Assembly (NCBI GenBank): GCA_016165875.1
Contig: JABBOT010000015.1
Span: 6,677,999 to 6,741,998, forward strand
Source of the DNA: Acanthopleura granulata
Taxonomy: Eukaryota; Mollusca; Polyplacophora; Chitonida; Chitonidae
Length of the DNA stretch: 64,000 bases
Reading direction: 5' to 3'
The translations under genes and the position numbers were made by a program. Shown in pieces: positions 34,960 to 46,900 of the stretch; within the stretch, counting starts at the first letter, position 1, and each line of letters starts with the position of its first letter. A model generated the notes under the pieces. The model was not told the origin of the DNA and did not search any database. It was given only the letters and a program-made list of their open reading frames with translations.

Positions 34960-35270
34960 ATTTTTAAGGGCATTTGTGGCATGGGAGGAAAATTCGGAAA
35001 TCGATGCAACCAAGGAACAGCTTTTGAGGTCTAACCTTGATGAGTGCAAGAAACTTCTGACGGTAGGGGATTTAAACCTGCCAGATCCATTCACTCTCCA
35101 GGAGGGGTGGATTTCTGAAGCAGATTGTAGCCAATGGCCAAGTCTAAACTTCAAAGATATTGCAGAGTACTTACAGTTAAACGCGACAGCTGACCTATAC
35201 AACAGGCTCTGTAATGGCTACAAACAAGTGAAGGCTTTCAGGTTTATCTTTCAGACATACTCAGGTTGAA
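34960..35270 (+). pseudogene. Possible 5' part of a YqaJ-type gene
   Basis: An open stretch from 34976 gives a 97-residue frame with WPSLNFKDIAEYLQ and YKQVKAFRF. It resembles the leader region found before YqaJ nuclease domains in invertebrate transposon-derived proteins. It is preceded by an AG acceptor-like site and lies about 2 kb before the nuclease domain on the same strand. The resemblance is from memory of the family and is modest; it could be an unrelated hypothetical exon. Confidence 0.4.
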
Positions 35271-35367
35271 TCTACATGTTCATGGCCTTCTCGTGCATGA
35301 CCTTGTAGACCTTTTGCTGTCGAATCCAACAGGCCATCTCTAGCAGTGTGCAGGCCTATGTACAACA

Positions 35368-35495
35368 GGGCTCCGTATCGCAAAGCGATTTAGGCTAAGT
35401 TGATTGTAACTACTATCGTAACCCCTGTTGAAAAGATACGTTGCCAAGGTAGTTACAATCATCTTAGGTTACAGTTGCCTTGTGGAACGAGCCCC
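35368..35495. mobile_element. Palindromic MITE, GGGCTC-end family
   Basis: Left GGGCTCCGTATCGCAAAGCG and the TTGATTGTAACTAC stem pair with right GTAGTTACAATCATCTTAGG and GGAACGAGCCCC. A long imperfect palindrome of about 128 bases, in the spacer of the YqaJ relic. Confidence 0.65.
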
Positions 35496-37211
35496 AGGCC
35501 TACATTGTACAGACTTGATTTTCTGACGAAAGTTGTAAAGATTTTATATTCTGTCTGGAGGAAGTACAGACCCACGTGTACAGCCCCATTCTCTTGTGTA
35601 TGAAACCGGTTTCACTTTATTACGTCATGAGCTGTATTGAAACTGTGACTGCATGATTATTGTGTTTTCAAATACTTTTTTTCTGGATGGGGGCATGATG
35701 TAAGGTACCATCCCATTCGGGGAAATAATCCTGTATGTTGATTGACTACAAAAATCACCCTTTCCATGAGAACTTCAACGCCTCCTTATCACGTTTAGAT
35801 GGCTGTTGAGAAGGACGACCATGAAACCCCTGGTGGACAGGTCCATTGTTCTTCCTGTACTTGTACAGCAGGGGAGGTAACAAAATGCTTTTTAAAGGAT
35901 TTATCTATCCCTTAACAATACATGATTTATCTATTTATCTCACAGTTCAGTGTGTTATTGGTATAGTTCATGCAAGCTGTTTGCTAAGAGTAAAACTCTT
36001 TGTGAAGTTTATACCTTGACTGAAATGTAGGCTAACCTTGTCAAGTACGAATAGGCTACTTAAAGTGAAAGACAGTTTATGTTCTAAGTTAAGTTTTGCC
36101 AGAAAGGTTGGAAAATGTTATGTTTTTTTTTTTACTGGGCTACTAGTGCAGCGGAAACTTACATCTGACCCTGCTTCGTCGCCTAACATAAAACGCAGCT
36201 ATTCTGTCAGAGGTGTGACGTAATTGTTCCAAGCGCGAAACACTCTTGCTAAGACTGCAGTAAGCTGCTAGCATTATGTTTGTAACTTAAGTATAAATGC
36301 CAACTTACAACTTGACATGATCAAGAAACTTATTCCTGCCCCAACACAATGGTCTGGAAATACTTTGCAGTGTTGTTTACAAATGTACCTGTTATAATTA
36401 AAACATATAATATTAAAATAGTGTGCCGTCCCTACGTTGTTACATGTTACATTGACAGACAACTCGGAACATCTACGTCACAGCTTACAAACAGGTGGTA
36501 TCTCCTAGCTCTCAGATGGGGCAGTCCCTCACAAGCTTGAAAGCATGGAAGCCTTCCGATCGTCAGTGGGCAGCACAATACTCCACATTTCAATCGAAGA
36601 TAATTCAGTAACGAATTCATACAATTTCAAACAGACTTGTACATTCAAGAGAGAATTTTATACTCTTTGTAATGAGCAGTACATCAGTAACTGTCTATTA
36701 CTTTAAGCTGAGGTCAATGGGTGGCTGTTACTAATGTTTAAGTATACATGAACATAAGTTTGCTTTCTTTATAAGTTACATGGGGCATGCAGTCACATTG
36801 CCGGACTTTTGTTTAGAGGATAGTAAGCTGTCAGAGTAAGTTTGACGAAAACGGCATCCTGCACGTCGCTGCCATGTGTATGGAATGTGCCCGGTTTATC
36901 AGTTTTTAGATCTTCCCAACCTGTGGTACTTTCAAACAAGTCCTTGAAGAAGGGAAAGCACTTCAAAACTGGTAAGATGAGAACTAACCAAAAATAATTT
37001 TTGATTTATCTTCCTGACCAGAAATGGATAGTTGCAGTAGTATTATTTGGCATTGGCTGGGGTTTGGGAGTGAACTGGGGGCAGTGTACTTGTTTGAATG
37101 AATTTTATATATTTCTTTCCATGAAAATGTAATTATTTTTCTTATACTATGCAGATAGTCAAGACTTCCAAAAATCTGTATGAGAGTTAGTTACAGTTTT
37201 CACTCCTCTTT
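35496..37211. other. Unassigned spacer in the YqaJ relic region
   Basis: No domain recognised; short frames only. It could hold worn exons of the YqaJ-like gene, for example around 36840-36900, but no motif was convincing. Confidence 0.4.
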
Positions 37212-38425
37212 CCTTTAGACAGAAAGAATATGTTTCTGAAAGCCGTAAGGTCCGGGCTGAACTTGCGAGCTTGTTAAGAGATGTCATCCCAAAGTTCTGC
37301 TTCATACATATGTATCATAAATGATCTTTTCCAGAAAAAAATATATCCTACATGTAAGGATCCTTCCCGTGGATTAGCAAGGCAGTTCCGGAATGACCAT
37401 CCAGAAGCCAATGTTAACAGGTTAATTACCAAATTGGCTTGTACCGATGAAGAAATCTTGGCCTTATCAGCAGCAACAGTTGGTCAACCTGGGACTGAAA
37501 CTTGGCACCAACGCCAAGGGCGTATAACAGCCAGTGATTTTTCAAGAACTTACACACGAACTGAAGGTCTTGAAAGAAAAGGCCGAAGACACACTAGCAC
37601 TTGTTAAACATATAATGAGGTTACACTAAATTTTACTTGTCGGCTGCCATGAAGCATGGTATATCACAGGAACCGCATGCTAAACTGGCCGGAACTATCC
37701 CGGAAAAAGCATCGTGTATTTGTGACAAAGGATTCTTCATTGTGGATCTGCAAAGACAAGCCGTATATAAGAGCTTCCCCTGACCTCCTTGTTTCTTGTA
37801 AATGCCATCGCGAAGGACTTTGTGAAATAAAATGTCCATACACCATAAGAAATGAGGTACCCTCCCCAATCACCTATCGGCATTTGACAGACACAAATAG
37901 CAAAACTTCCCTGTCTCAGAAGTCACCATACTTTCACCAAATGCAGGGACAAATGGTGTCTCAGGGCTCGAGGACTGTGATTTCTTTGTATTCACAAATA
38001 ATGGACATCACTTAGAAAGAGTGTATTTCAACCCGAACTTCTGGGAAAGCGTGGTTCACAGTTTATCAATTTTTTAGACTGGACATGTTGCTCCTTAGAT
38101 TGTGACTGGTACACTTGATAATGAACAAACTATAAACACTGAGTCAGTGCCAACAGCCTCGCAAATGCGAGATGCAGCGCTCCCGCTTTCAACAACAGTT
38201 GTTTCTGCTCTGAAGAAACCCAAGTTGCCTCTTGTGTATTTATGTGGTATTTGTGGGAAAGATATAGCTGAATTACCACGAGGTTTTAAAGAGGAGAGTG
38301 TAGAGTGCTCACTCTGCAATGTATGGTGCCATTTCTTATGTGCAGTTATATCCGAACATGGGAAGTCTAATGAAGCGGACATTTGGCTTATGTCCAAATT
38401 GTTCATCTTTATGAGAATAGCCCAT
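37212..38425 (+). pseudogene. Decayed YqaJ-like nuclease with C-terminal PHD finger
   Basis: Follows a TTTAG acceptor-like site. In order, across shifting frames: TVGQPGTETWHQRQGRITASDF (YqaJ start, frame of 37281), KHGISQEPHAK (frame of 37649), KPYIRASPDLL and CEIKCPY (catalytic D and ExK, frame of 37656), then DFFVFTNNGHHLERVYFNP (frame of 37979). After stops, a PHD finger follows (CGICGKDIAELP, CSLCNVWCHFLC), whose last CPNC pair needs one more frame change near 38380. At least three frameshifts plus stops make it a pseudogene. YqaJ is a lambda-exonuclease-type PD-(D/E)XK nuclease, and invertebrate YqaJ-PHD proteins are usually transposon-linked. Confidence 0.75.
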
Positions 38426-38565
38426 TTACATCCATAACTGAATTTATGCTTAACTAAGAGATATTTGATTCACATTGCTGGATTTCTTTGCAATGCAATG
38501 CAATGTATTCATGAATTTCAGAAATTTTTTAAGCTAATGACTGTAGGACCTTTATCAAAATTCAA

Positions 38566-38912
38566 TTAATGCACCAGCCCGAAAAGCTCAGTTGGTAGGT
38601 CGTCCGTTTATTGGTTGGAGGATCCAGGTTCAAATTTGAGTCTAGCCACACCGAAGACTAACGGTGGTAGTTGCTGCTGCTCTCGCTTGGTGCTCAGCAC
38701 TTAGAGGTTTGAGTAACGACTGGTCAGTCCGGTGTCACTATAAGTGACTGGGTGTGGTGGCTTGCGCAATGTCCTTGGAAGCATTCTTGGAGAGGCAGCA
38801 CCTGAGAAGTGAGCGATGGAAATCCGCCCTGCACTGAGGAGATACAGTCGTCTTACGAAAGAAATAATGTTAAGTAAGACGTTAAAACACCAATCTTTCA
38901 CTCAATTCATGC
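38566..38912 (+). mobile_element. SINE family 2
   Basis: tRNA-like head AAAGCTCAGTTGGTAGGTCG and GGATCCAGGTTCAAATTTG. The body has CTCGCTTGGTGCTCAGCACT and GGTGTCACTATAAGTGACTG. It ends GTTAAAACACCAAT. The body is shared with 52815-53112 but the head differs from family 1. Confidence 0.7.
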
Positions 38913-38933
38913 ACCTGACGAATTGTTAAGTGG

Positions 38934-39065
38934 GAAAGTCCTGCAGCAACCTAGGGATGGTCGTGGGCTCTCCTTAGACCTCGTCCAGGCCTTTTTCCTG
39001 CAATAATGCTGGCCACTGCCATATAAGTGGAGAGTCAAGTGTAGCGTTAAAACACCAACCACCTA
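38934..39065 (+). mobile_element. SINE family 1, 3' fragment
   Basis: GAAAGTCCTGCAGCAACC, CTGCAATAATGCTGGCCACTG and AAAACACCAACCACC; no AAAT tail. Confidence 0.65.
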
Positions 39066-40628
39066 ACGTCTGGCCCCAAGGCAGTGTGGTCCTGGGTTCA
39101 ATTCCTGGTCTAGTCATTACAAATTGCTAACTGAATTACAGTAATTGACTCCCAAATTTAGGCCATAGTTATGATCTCAATTTAAACATATTTTAAGGAC
39201 TAAACTCAAGACATAAACTCGCTATTCTTGTTGAAATATTTAAGGACTACATTCAAGGGTTTAAGTTTCTGTACGCTTCAGTTCAAAGTAAGAAAAAGTG
39301 ACAGTTAACTTGTTCTTGGTCGTCATTTGGGCTGTATTACACTACATCATAAGGAATCACCAGTAATTTCAGTACTGCTATGAACTTCAGTGAATGAGGG
39401 GAACGCTGCAACTGTAGTGATACAGATTTTAAGAACTCTTTTATTTTGAACCTTGGCTAAATGGTAACATTTCACTATGAAGATTTACTTCATGGTAACA
39501 AGCATTACGAACATTGCATAGATGGTAACCTTGATTATAGAAACACTCAGTGTGTGCTAATATTATATAATTTACTACCCATGGGCCTGTTTAACGAAAG
39601 GGTGTACGCCAAATTTTTCACTTAAATGATGTTTTCCTGGGTTAAAGCTCCATAAGATGACGTCCTTTTACGTGAAATTTACCGTACAGCCTTTCGTGAA
39701 ACAACACTGGCTGCTTGTAAACATCGTGTATTGACATTTTAACATGTTAACGTGTTTAATATTTTAATGTGAACAAAGGCTATGGTTTAACATGGTATAC
39801 TGAACATTGCAATTTTGTGGAACATTTGCTGATATTTGAGAACATAACATTCTAGAAATGTTGAAATAAAGTTCTATGAAACATAGATACAACTACCCAC
39901 TGTAAATTTTATTCAGTCATTAGTGTATCCCTCAGGTTAGAAAGGGCTGAACATACTATAACAGTTTTATCAATAGAAGGAACAAGAGTTACTTGAACTT
40001 CGTATTTCAGAATTCTTAATTTTCAGGCGCGAATAAACTGCTCTACAAGAATTCTTAAATTGGCTACCCTACTTGTCTTTTTGACTGAAGCAGAACTAAT
40101 TTGTGTTTGCCCTCTTTCACCTGATGGGATTTGTAAAGTAATCATCCTCCAGCACAATCTTCATGTATGCTGAAGTCCTTGTCAGCCTGTAAGACATCAA
40201 ATGGATCCATCTTGTCAAGAAATTCACATTTAACAGTCATAGGCTTGTCCGATGATCTTCCACCATACGCAGGCGACATACATGTCATTTTGGAATTTGG
40301 GGTGACAGCTTAGCCACAGCTAGTTGTATTATGACTATTAACAGTTGGCGTTAGGGGTCGGAAATTGTAGCGGATGCAAAGCACCCAACCTAAGGAGAAA
40401 AATGCAACACAGAAACAAAGCCGAACTGGGTGAAAGCCGGTCGGTAGGTGGCCGAGTATAAGTCATTAGTGCTCAATGAGAACTTCCCATGGCGTTGTAA
40501 CGTAGTGGAAAGGCCATGTGATTACTTCGCTGGTGACAGCTATGAGAAATTTTCCAGTACTGTGATAATTGTAGTCTGACCAGGTGATGTACTGCATTCG
40601 GGGATCCTGTGGACTCGTTTGGGTTTTG
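39066..40628. other. Spacer before the THAP relic
   Basis: Apart from the MITE at 39586-39706 and a tRNA-box-like GGTCCTGGGTTCAATTCC near 39090, nothing is recognised. Confidence 0.5.
39586..39706. mobile_element. Palindromic MITE, TTTAACGAAAGG-end family
   Basis: Left CTGTTTAACGAAAGGGTGTA with AAATTTTTCAC pairs with right GTGAAATTTACCGTACAGCC and TTTCGTGAAACAAC. About 120 bases, imperfect. Confidence 0.6.
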
Positions 40629-41480
40629 TTAGATGGAGTCGTCTCTATTGGGCCAAAAAACTAAATGTTTTAAAACCTTGCACATGGCAGTCAACCATGA
40701 ATATAAAACTTGAGAAGGCAAACATCCAAACCTGTCTGCGAGGTCTCTGTTCAAACAGTCTAATCTCAACTTCATTAAAGTCAGTAAAAATTCAACCTTA
40801 CTATCGATAAGTTGCCTTGGTCCAAATTTCCGTGGGCTCTTCAAAAACTTGCCATGCACTTTTGAGCCTTTCCATCTACGCTTTACATAACTGCAAAGAA
40901 AACCGTGTAACTCAAGAAATGATCGCGTCACAGGAATGCCAGTACAGAACAGCGCATAAGAATCATTTTTCAGAAATTTATCGTTGACAGTGTGTGTGTG
41001 TTTTTTTTCACTCTCCTTGCGCAACTCCCTTTTCAATCTATTATTGCCATTTTACAATTCAGCTATCTTTGACTTTAGTTTCCTTACCACACAGAGCAAC
41101 AGAAGTATAATAAACATGCGAACAATAATCAGTAATTCAGATGCAGGGCAATAAGGTGGAGGCACTTCTGTGGGTGAGTGGGCAGGATCATCCTCAGTCA
41201 ATTCTGGAACTGACTGGCAGGCTTCTAGAAACCTGTCCTCTCTGGCTAAATTACGCTTAGGGCCTGCTGATAATGTATGACCTAAATGTACGTCTAGAAC
41301 AGAATGTTCTTCACTGATGATTCCATCAACAGAATGAATGGAACAAACATGACGCCCTTTCTTTGCTTCCAGCAAATTATGTGGCTTACGAGGATCTGCT
41401 CGTGAAAGACCCTACGACCATCTTTTTTTGCCTGCGGAATCAACTCTCTTTGTCGTAAATTTTTTCAGCCTGAAATGTTT
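40629..41480 (-). pseudogene. Decayed THAP-domain DDE transposase (Harbinger-like)
   Basis: From high to low coordinate: a THAP-domain end (FSRADPRKPHN-like start broken by a stop, then KKGRHVCSIHSVDG), a variable linker, a hydrophobic/coiled stretch, one in-frame stop near 41050, then the helix-turn-helix segment that precedes DDE_Tnp_4 catalytic domains (KVEFLLTLMKLRLDCLNRDLADRFG, SQVLYSW, LVFWPNRDDS; the first is given here in two joined parts of the frame near 40790). The catalytic domain is absent after 40629. It is a truncated relic. Confidence 0.72.
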
Positions 41481-43938
41481 ACAAGTAGATAATGTAGTTC
41501 AAATTCGTTACGAACTAAGAAAATAATATGTTAGGTCTAAAGTCACACTGGTGTTGTAAAACTACTTGCAAAGTATTTCGGTATGACCTGACAAATGAAT
41601 GCTAGAACTTGGATCTGCTGGACGGCCAGTGGTGGACGTTAACTGGCCTGCCGTATAATCCTAACACCTCCAGTGACGTTTATATTCTCTTATACTTACT
41701 TAAATGGTGGTAGACATTTACACTCTGCATCTGGAACGGCATGTTTTTTATACTGTGTTTTGGGTCAAGTTGATAGTTTGTAATCTCTATTAAAACAGCC
41801 GATAACATAGCAATGCCTCTCTCCAGTCCGAGCACGAAATGACTGCATTTTGTTTTGTTTTCCTTCAGAAATAGCACAGCACATATGAGATATATATGTT
41901 TAGCCTCCGATACAGGCAATAAATCGCCTAATAACGCACCAGTATATATAGCACTGAAACAACAACAACATAAAACCAATGCAGTCATTAATGCGGTTTG
42001 TGCTTGAAGTATCTATCAGTATGATTGTGTAACCCTCACATTTGTTCTTATTAATGTCTAGTACAATCTCCCACACCATATTCATTCTCGTGGACATGTT
42101 CCTGTCGATATAATCTATGACTTAAAAAATTGCTGTACTAACTGCATGCTGGAGCTGGTCACGTAGTGTTGTTTACGTTCCTGCCAAAAAAGGTCAGGGT
42201 TACAGCTAAGCTGTGGACTAGTGTATTGACCATCTAACCGAAAAAGATGACTTAATCGTCGTTCCCTGTACATTATAGTGAACACACACGGTGAAAGTCT
42301 CGATCTGGGCGAAATGGTGCCGTAGCCAATAAGCGATTAGAATAACAATTAACTAAACGTATATGCAGTCTCCCTGATGAATTAAGTATTTATCATTGAT
42401 ACCGAATGCAGTGAGGCGAAGCCGAAAGCGGAGTCGAATGAAAAAAACGGTCTATAAGTATCGTGTAAGTTTATTTGGCTATGGTCTTGGTCTAACTCAG
42501 TGAAAATGGCCACCGTTACTTCCGGCGTCTGCTATTTGGTATGTGAACTGCATTATAGGAAAAACAACAAAAAGTGTCAAAACTCTCCAGAATCTAAAAT
42601 ATACGAGCACTTACACGCTTGTAATTTTCCCTGCCTTATGACACAAAGTCATCATTACACTTTTTAAGTAGCGCTTTCGTTCTTTAAGGCTTATAGTCTA
42701 CCGAAGTTGGCGTAAGAAGACGAAAGGAGACCCGTCAAAAGTGCCCAACAGCACGACCTCGTGACGTAATTTTATTGACGTCAAATGTTTTTTGACAAAA
42801 AACAAAAAACAAAAAAAAAAAAAAACCATCGAGTTTTGGCTTATTTAAATTACCAGGCGTAGGATGTGAGAAATGCATCACACGAAGCAACACAATTATA
42901 TACTTGAAAACTTTTTTGCTTCAGTACTGTTTCTGGACCTAAACATAGATCACTATTTATTGTGCCTATAATGCAGGCCTGAACTACGTTCTGTTTTAGG
43001 CTTTGCCTATTTCACATTACAGGTTGGATTTTATCACTTAATTACTTGCCTTGAGAAGAGGGATTCGATAAGGATTTGAATATACGTCGAAATATGAAAC
43101 CAACGTTGATTCACGTGTGTACACAATGCCAGCGGTGGTTACCATGCATTACTGCCCTGATGTTCTACCGCAATGAATATGAAGGGAGACAACTCCGTTG
43201 ATGATTCGTTATTCGCGCCACAACAGAATGCTGCGCGTCACAAATAGATTTTATGCACATGACGTTGACAAATGGCAAAAAAATCATACCTGTTACGTTA
43301 AGCTACTTTTGGCTGCACGTCGTCGAGGAAGAGGTAAACTGGTAAATGAATGGCGATTGTTCCATCGATTTCTGATTACAGATTGTATCGATGAACAATC
43401 GGTGCAGCTTTAAGACAGAGTCAAATTAGGCAGCACCTTAGATTTCGAGCACGGTTCGAAGTTCATTTTGCAGGTGCTCAACAACAACAAAAACAGTAAA
43501 CGAGGAAGAAACAACTGACCCAAACCTCCTAAAGGAAAGATAAACTGGAGCGATAATTCTGCGGGTACTAACTATTGTCCAAGTCCGTGTAAATTACTCT
43601 AAAACATGTTAATCTTTTGCCAAAGTTGAGCTGAGTATTAAATTTGATAATATTGTTTTCCGTTAAAATTGTTTAGAGAGTATTTTTGTATAGTTGTTAT
43701 GAAGTTGACCATGAACTCGAAAGGGATTTTAGACACTACGTGTACTTGTATTATGTTAGGGTTTGGGGTATGTGTTGATATGTGAAATCAGTTTGATTGT
43801 ATGGAAGCAGTTGACTTGAACTGTTGAAAATATGATGTCACCACAGATTGAGAGTCTTGTGGCTTTTGCATGAGTGCGTTTTTAATGATATCATTTTTGA
43901 TTCATCTATAAGTCCTGATGTTTTATCTACCTCTGCAG
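41481..43938. other. Spacer upstream of VAMP4
   Basis: Minus-strand frames at 41680-41988 and 41900-42097 show no known domain. The CRE pair is at 42762-42783 and a poly(A) run near 42810. The VAMP4 5'UTR exon is expected here. Confidence 0.45.
42762..42783 (+). promoter_or_regulatory. Paired CRE-like sites upstream of VAMP4
   Basis: TGACGTAA at 42762-42769 and the palindromic TGACGTCA at 42776-42783 lie about 1.2 kb before the first coding exon of VAMP4. They could belong to its promoter if the 5'UTR exon is near 43.3 kb. CREB/ATF binding is inferred from the motif only. Confidence 0.35.
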
Positions 43939-43960
43939 GTTCGTCGTTCAAGTAGTCATC

Positions 43961-46900
43961 ATGCCACCGAAATTTAAGCGAAGTTTTGACCGAGAGGACA
44001 TGCGGAATTCAAGAGACATTGAAAGGGTGAGGCAGTTAATTAAAGGAAGTTCAGTTCCTAGTTCTGTTAAATAAATGTTGTTTGTGGCGATATGTGTATT
44101 TCATGGTCTGATAGTCGACAGACATGTTAGTGTTAAAGTGTTTCATGATGGATCTTCCGTGAAGGATCTTATGGCTAAAATGGTAAGACCTGATTTTTTT
44201 CAATATTCTATCTGTCGCAAACCGGTAAGAAAAATGTAATTGACTTTGGAAGCCCTTGCATTAAGCATCAGTTTAGCTGTCTACTATCAGATGGTCAGAC
44301 ATTACCACAATGGAAACCCATCCAGTGCCCAGCAGCAGGATCTTGGTGTCATCTTAATGATGTCAAGTGTTCCTTACCCAGCACATCATAATGACATCAA
44401 GTAAAACAAAGTGCGATGTTAATACAGAAACCGATACATTGTAACATTGTAGATGTTGCGCTACAATCAGTGTAACAGACGTAACAATGGCTCAAGCTCT
44501 TGTACTACCTCACAGGATTAAACAATATGCCGTCTGCCCATTGACATTCACGTTAACTGAACTAAAGCATTACGTGAATGTATGACTGTTCTAACCCTAT
44601 CATTGTACATGCATACAGGTCTAGGATATAAATATGGCAGGTGATAGAGCAATTCCTACTTCACATACTTTCTGTACTCTTTAGATTATGTGGGCCTAAT
44701 CGAACTTGTGTAAAGTTATCTCCCCTTGGTGCCAACTCCAGATAAACATTGTGGGACGGTTGGGATGACCTATTCAGACATGTTACATACATGTGGCTAC
44801 CAGCAAAATGGCATGTAGCTTCAGGCATGTAGGAGTTTTATGCTGAATAATGGACTGTATTCCACAACTAGAAGTTTTGTTTTAGAGCAGGTGTGTATCA
44901 CAACCATGTCACAAATCATGTCACAATCATATTCGGCTTGAACATGTGGTCGAGGTCCAAAACATTGCAAGGAAGTCTGTATGTCACCATCGGTTTGTCT
45001 GTAACTCGCCAGATGTCTGTGGTTTATCCCATCCATAGAGCTTAGCAGAAGTGGATTACAGACGATGGACATGTACATGAAACAGTACAGACATTAAACA
45101 GTACATGAAAAAACATCACACCCATCACTGGCAAGACCAGGACTGTGATTTTGTGCACCTGAATTTTTTCCCAAATTGTTTCCAGTTGGTGATACTTTCA
45201 TGATTTTGGGGTAAGTGATGCAGAATAATAAATTCAAGTGCATCATATTTCATTCAGTAACCTCTTTTTACCTTTTTGCTGCTCTAATTTGAAAGTGAAA
45301 GTGAAAGTTTCTTACCGTAACCAGGTATCCCTACTATTTTCCATGTTCTGATTCGCAGACAGCTCTTTTGGAGGGAAATTCAGATGATGAAGATTTCTTC
45401 TTGAGGTAGGAGCTTAGATATAATACTATGATGATGGATTATGGGTTTGAAGGGAAGAGTCATAAAAGCACTTAGACTTCTTTGAAATTACAAGCATAGA
45501 CTGTCTGGTGGTATGAGTGTAAGAATGGAAGAAATAGCACATGTAGCTCAGGGAAGACACCAGGAGTTTTCAGTAAGTAATTTACTTATTTTTTTACACT
45601 ATATATGAACAAATGATAAGATTAAATATGAACTATTGTATACCTGTATTTATGTCAACATAATGCTGAAATTGAAAACATGGTTGTTTGAAATACATGT
45701 AGGTCAAGTTATAATTCTTGTGCTCATAACAGAAATGAACAGTAGACTACATAGCTCAGACATAAATTACTTCAGGCAAGAAAGGTTCCTTGCTGACAGG
45801 GACATATTGAGAAGAACAAAAAAATGAAGATACTGATATGAGAATTCAGTGGTGATGTTCTGACCATGCCAAAAGACATTTTATAAATTTGGAAATCCAT
45901 ATGGTGGGCTCCAGGAATAAAAATAAATTCTGCAATAGAAAGAAATTTAATTGAAAACTGAACTGTGTGTTTGTAAACCAACCTTGAACATTTTTGTTCA
46001 TTGTTACTTGTTATTTTAAATACAGGCTAATTTGTAGTTTGGGTGCCCTAGAGTGTGGGAATCTGTTATGAACTGCATGTATCAAAGAGGGTTCTTTGCT
46101 TATCGAGTGCTCTGAATCTTGAAATGGAATATCCCTGGAGACACTGACAGTTACATGTGTCCAGCATTTGACCACTGAGATCATGTGATAGTGTGACAGA
46201 TAGTGGTAGTGGCCTGTAGCCTGGAGTCTTTTCGGTCTTATGGCAGTGGGCTTCATTTGATGTTGACCATAGTCAGCTAATAAACTGAGTCGGCATTTCA
46301 TGAGTCCCGCGAGTTAGTGAAGGTTGAGGTGAGACAAGCGAGGTACTCTCGCAAACTGAGGTGAGGGAAGATGGGATTTTATGGTGGTTGCATAGTCGGC
46401 TTTATGTATTAATGTAAAATCACGTGTTCAGCCGCATTACATTGCGAGAGCAACCCTCCTGAAATGATGATTCAGTCTATAAATTTGTGCAAGAAAGACT
46501 GTCATTTTAAAGTCACTCATATAATTAGAACTTTTGGTTTTGTTTTTTTCAGGGGACCTAGTGTGAATACAAATAGACTTAGTGATCCTAAAATAGAAAG
46601 GTAAGTTTTTCTTAGGTTAGACTGCAGTTTTACAGTGGGAATGTGTCGCTGTTGTTTTCTTTCTGTGTTTCATTTTTGGACATAAACTCAAGTTCACAAC
46701 TTCACAAACATGATGAAGTCGTCATGTTTGCAGTGGGCACTCTTTGCTCTGTCATCTGCTCAGGATATTAATATACACATACATGTAGATCACTGAAATA
46801 ATCTACAGTGTCCTATCATTCAGAAACCATTTAGACACCAAAATCAATTAACAGTGGCTCCTTACTCTTTGTAACTCAGGCTTCCGTGGGGAAAAGAAAT

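Noticed and set aside
41680..42097. Two overlapping minus-strand frames with hydrophobic stretches
   Set aside because: No family recognised and no consistent exon structure.
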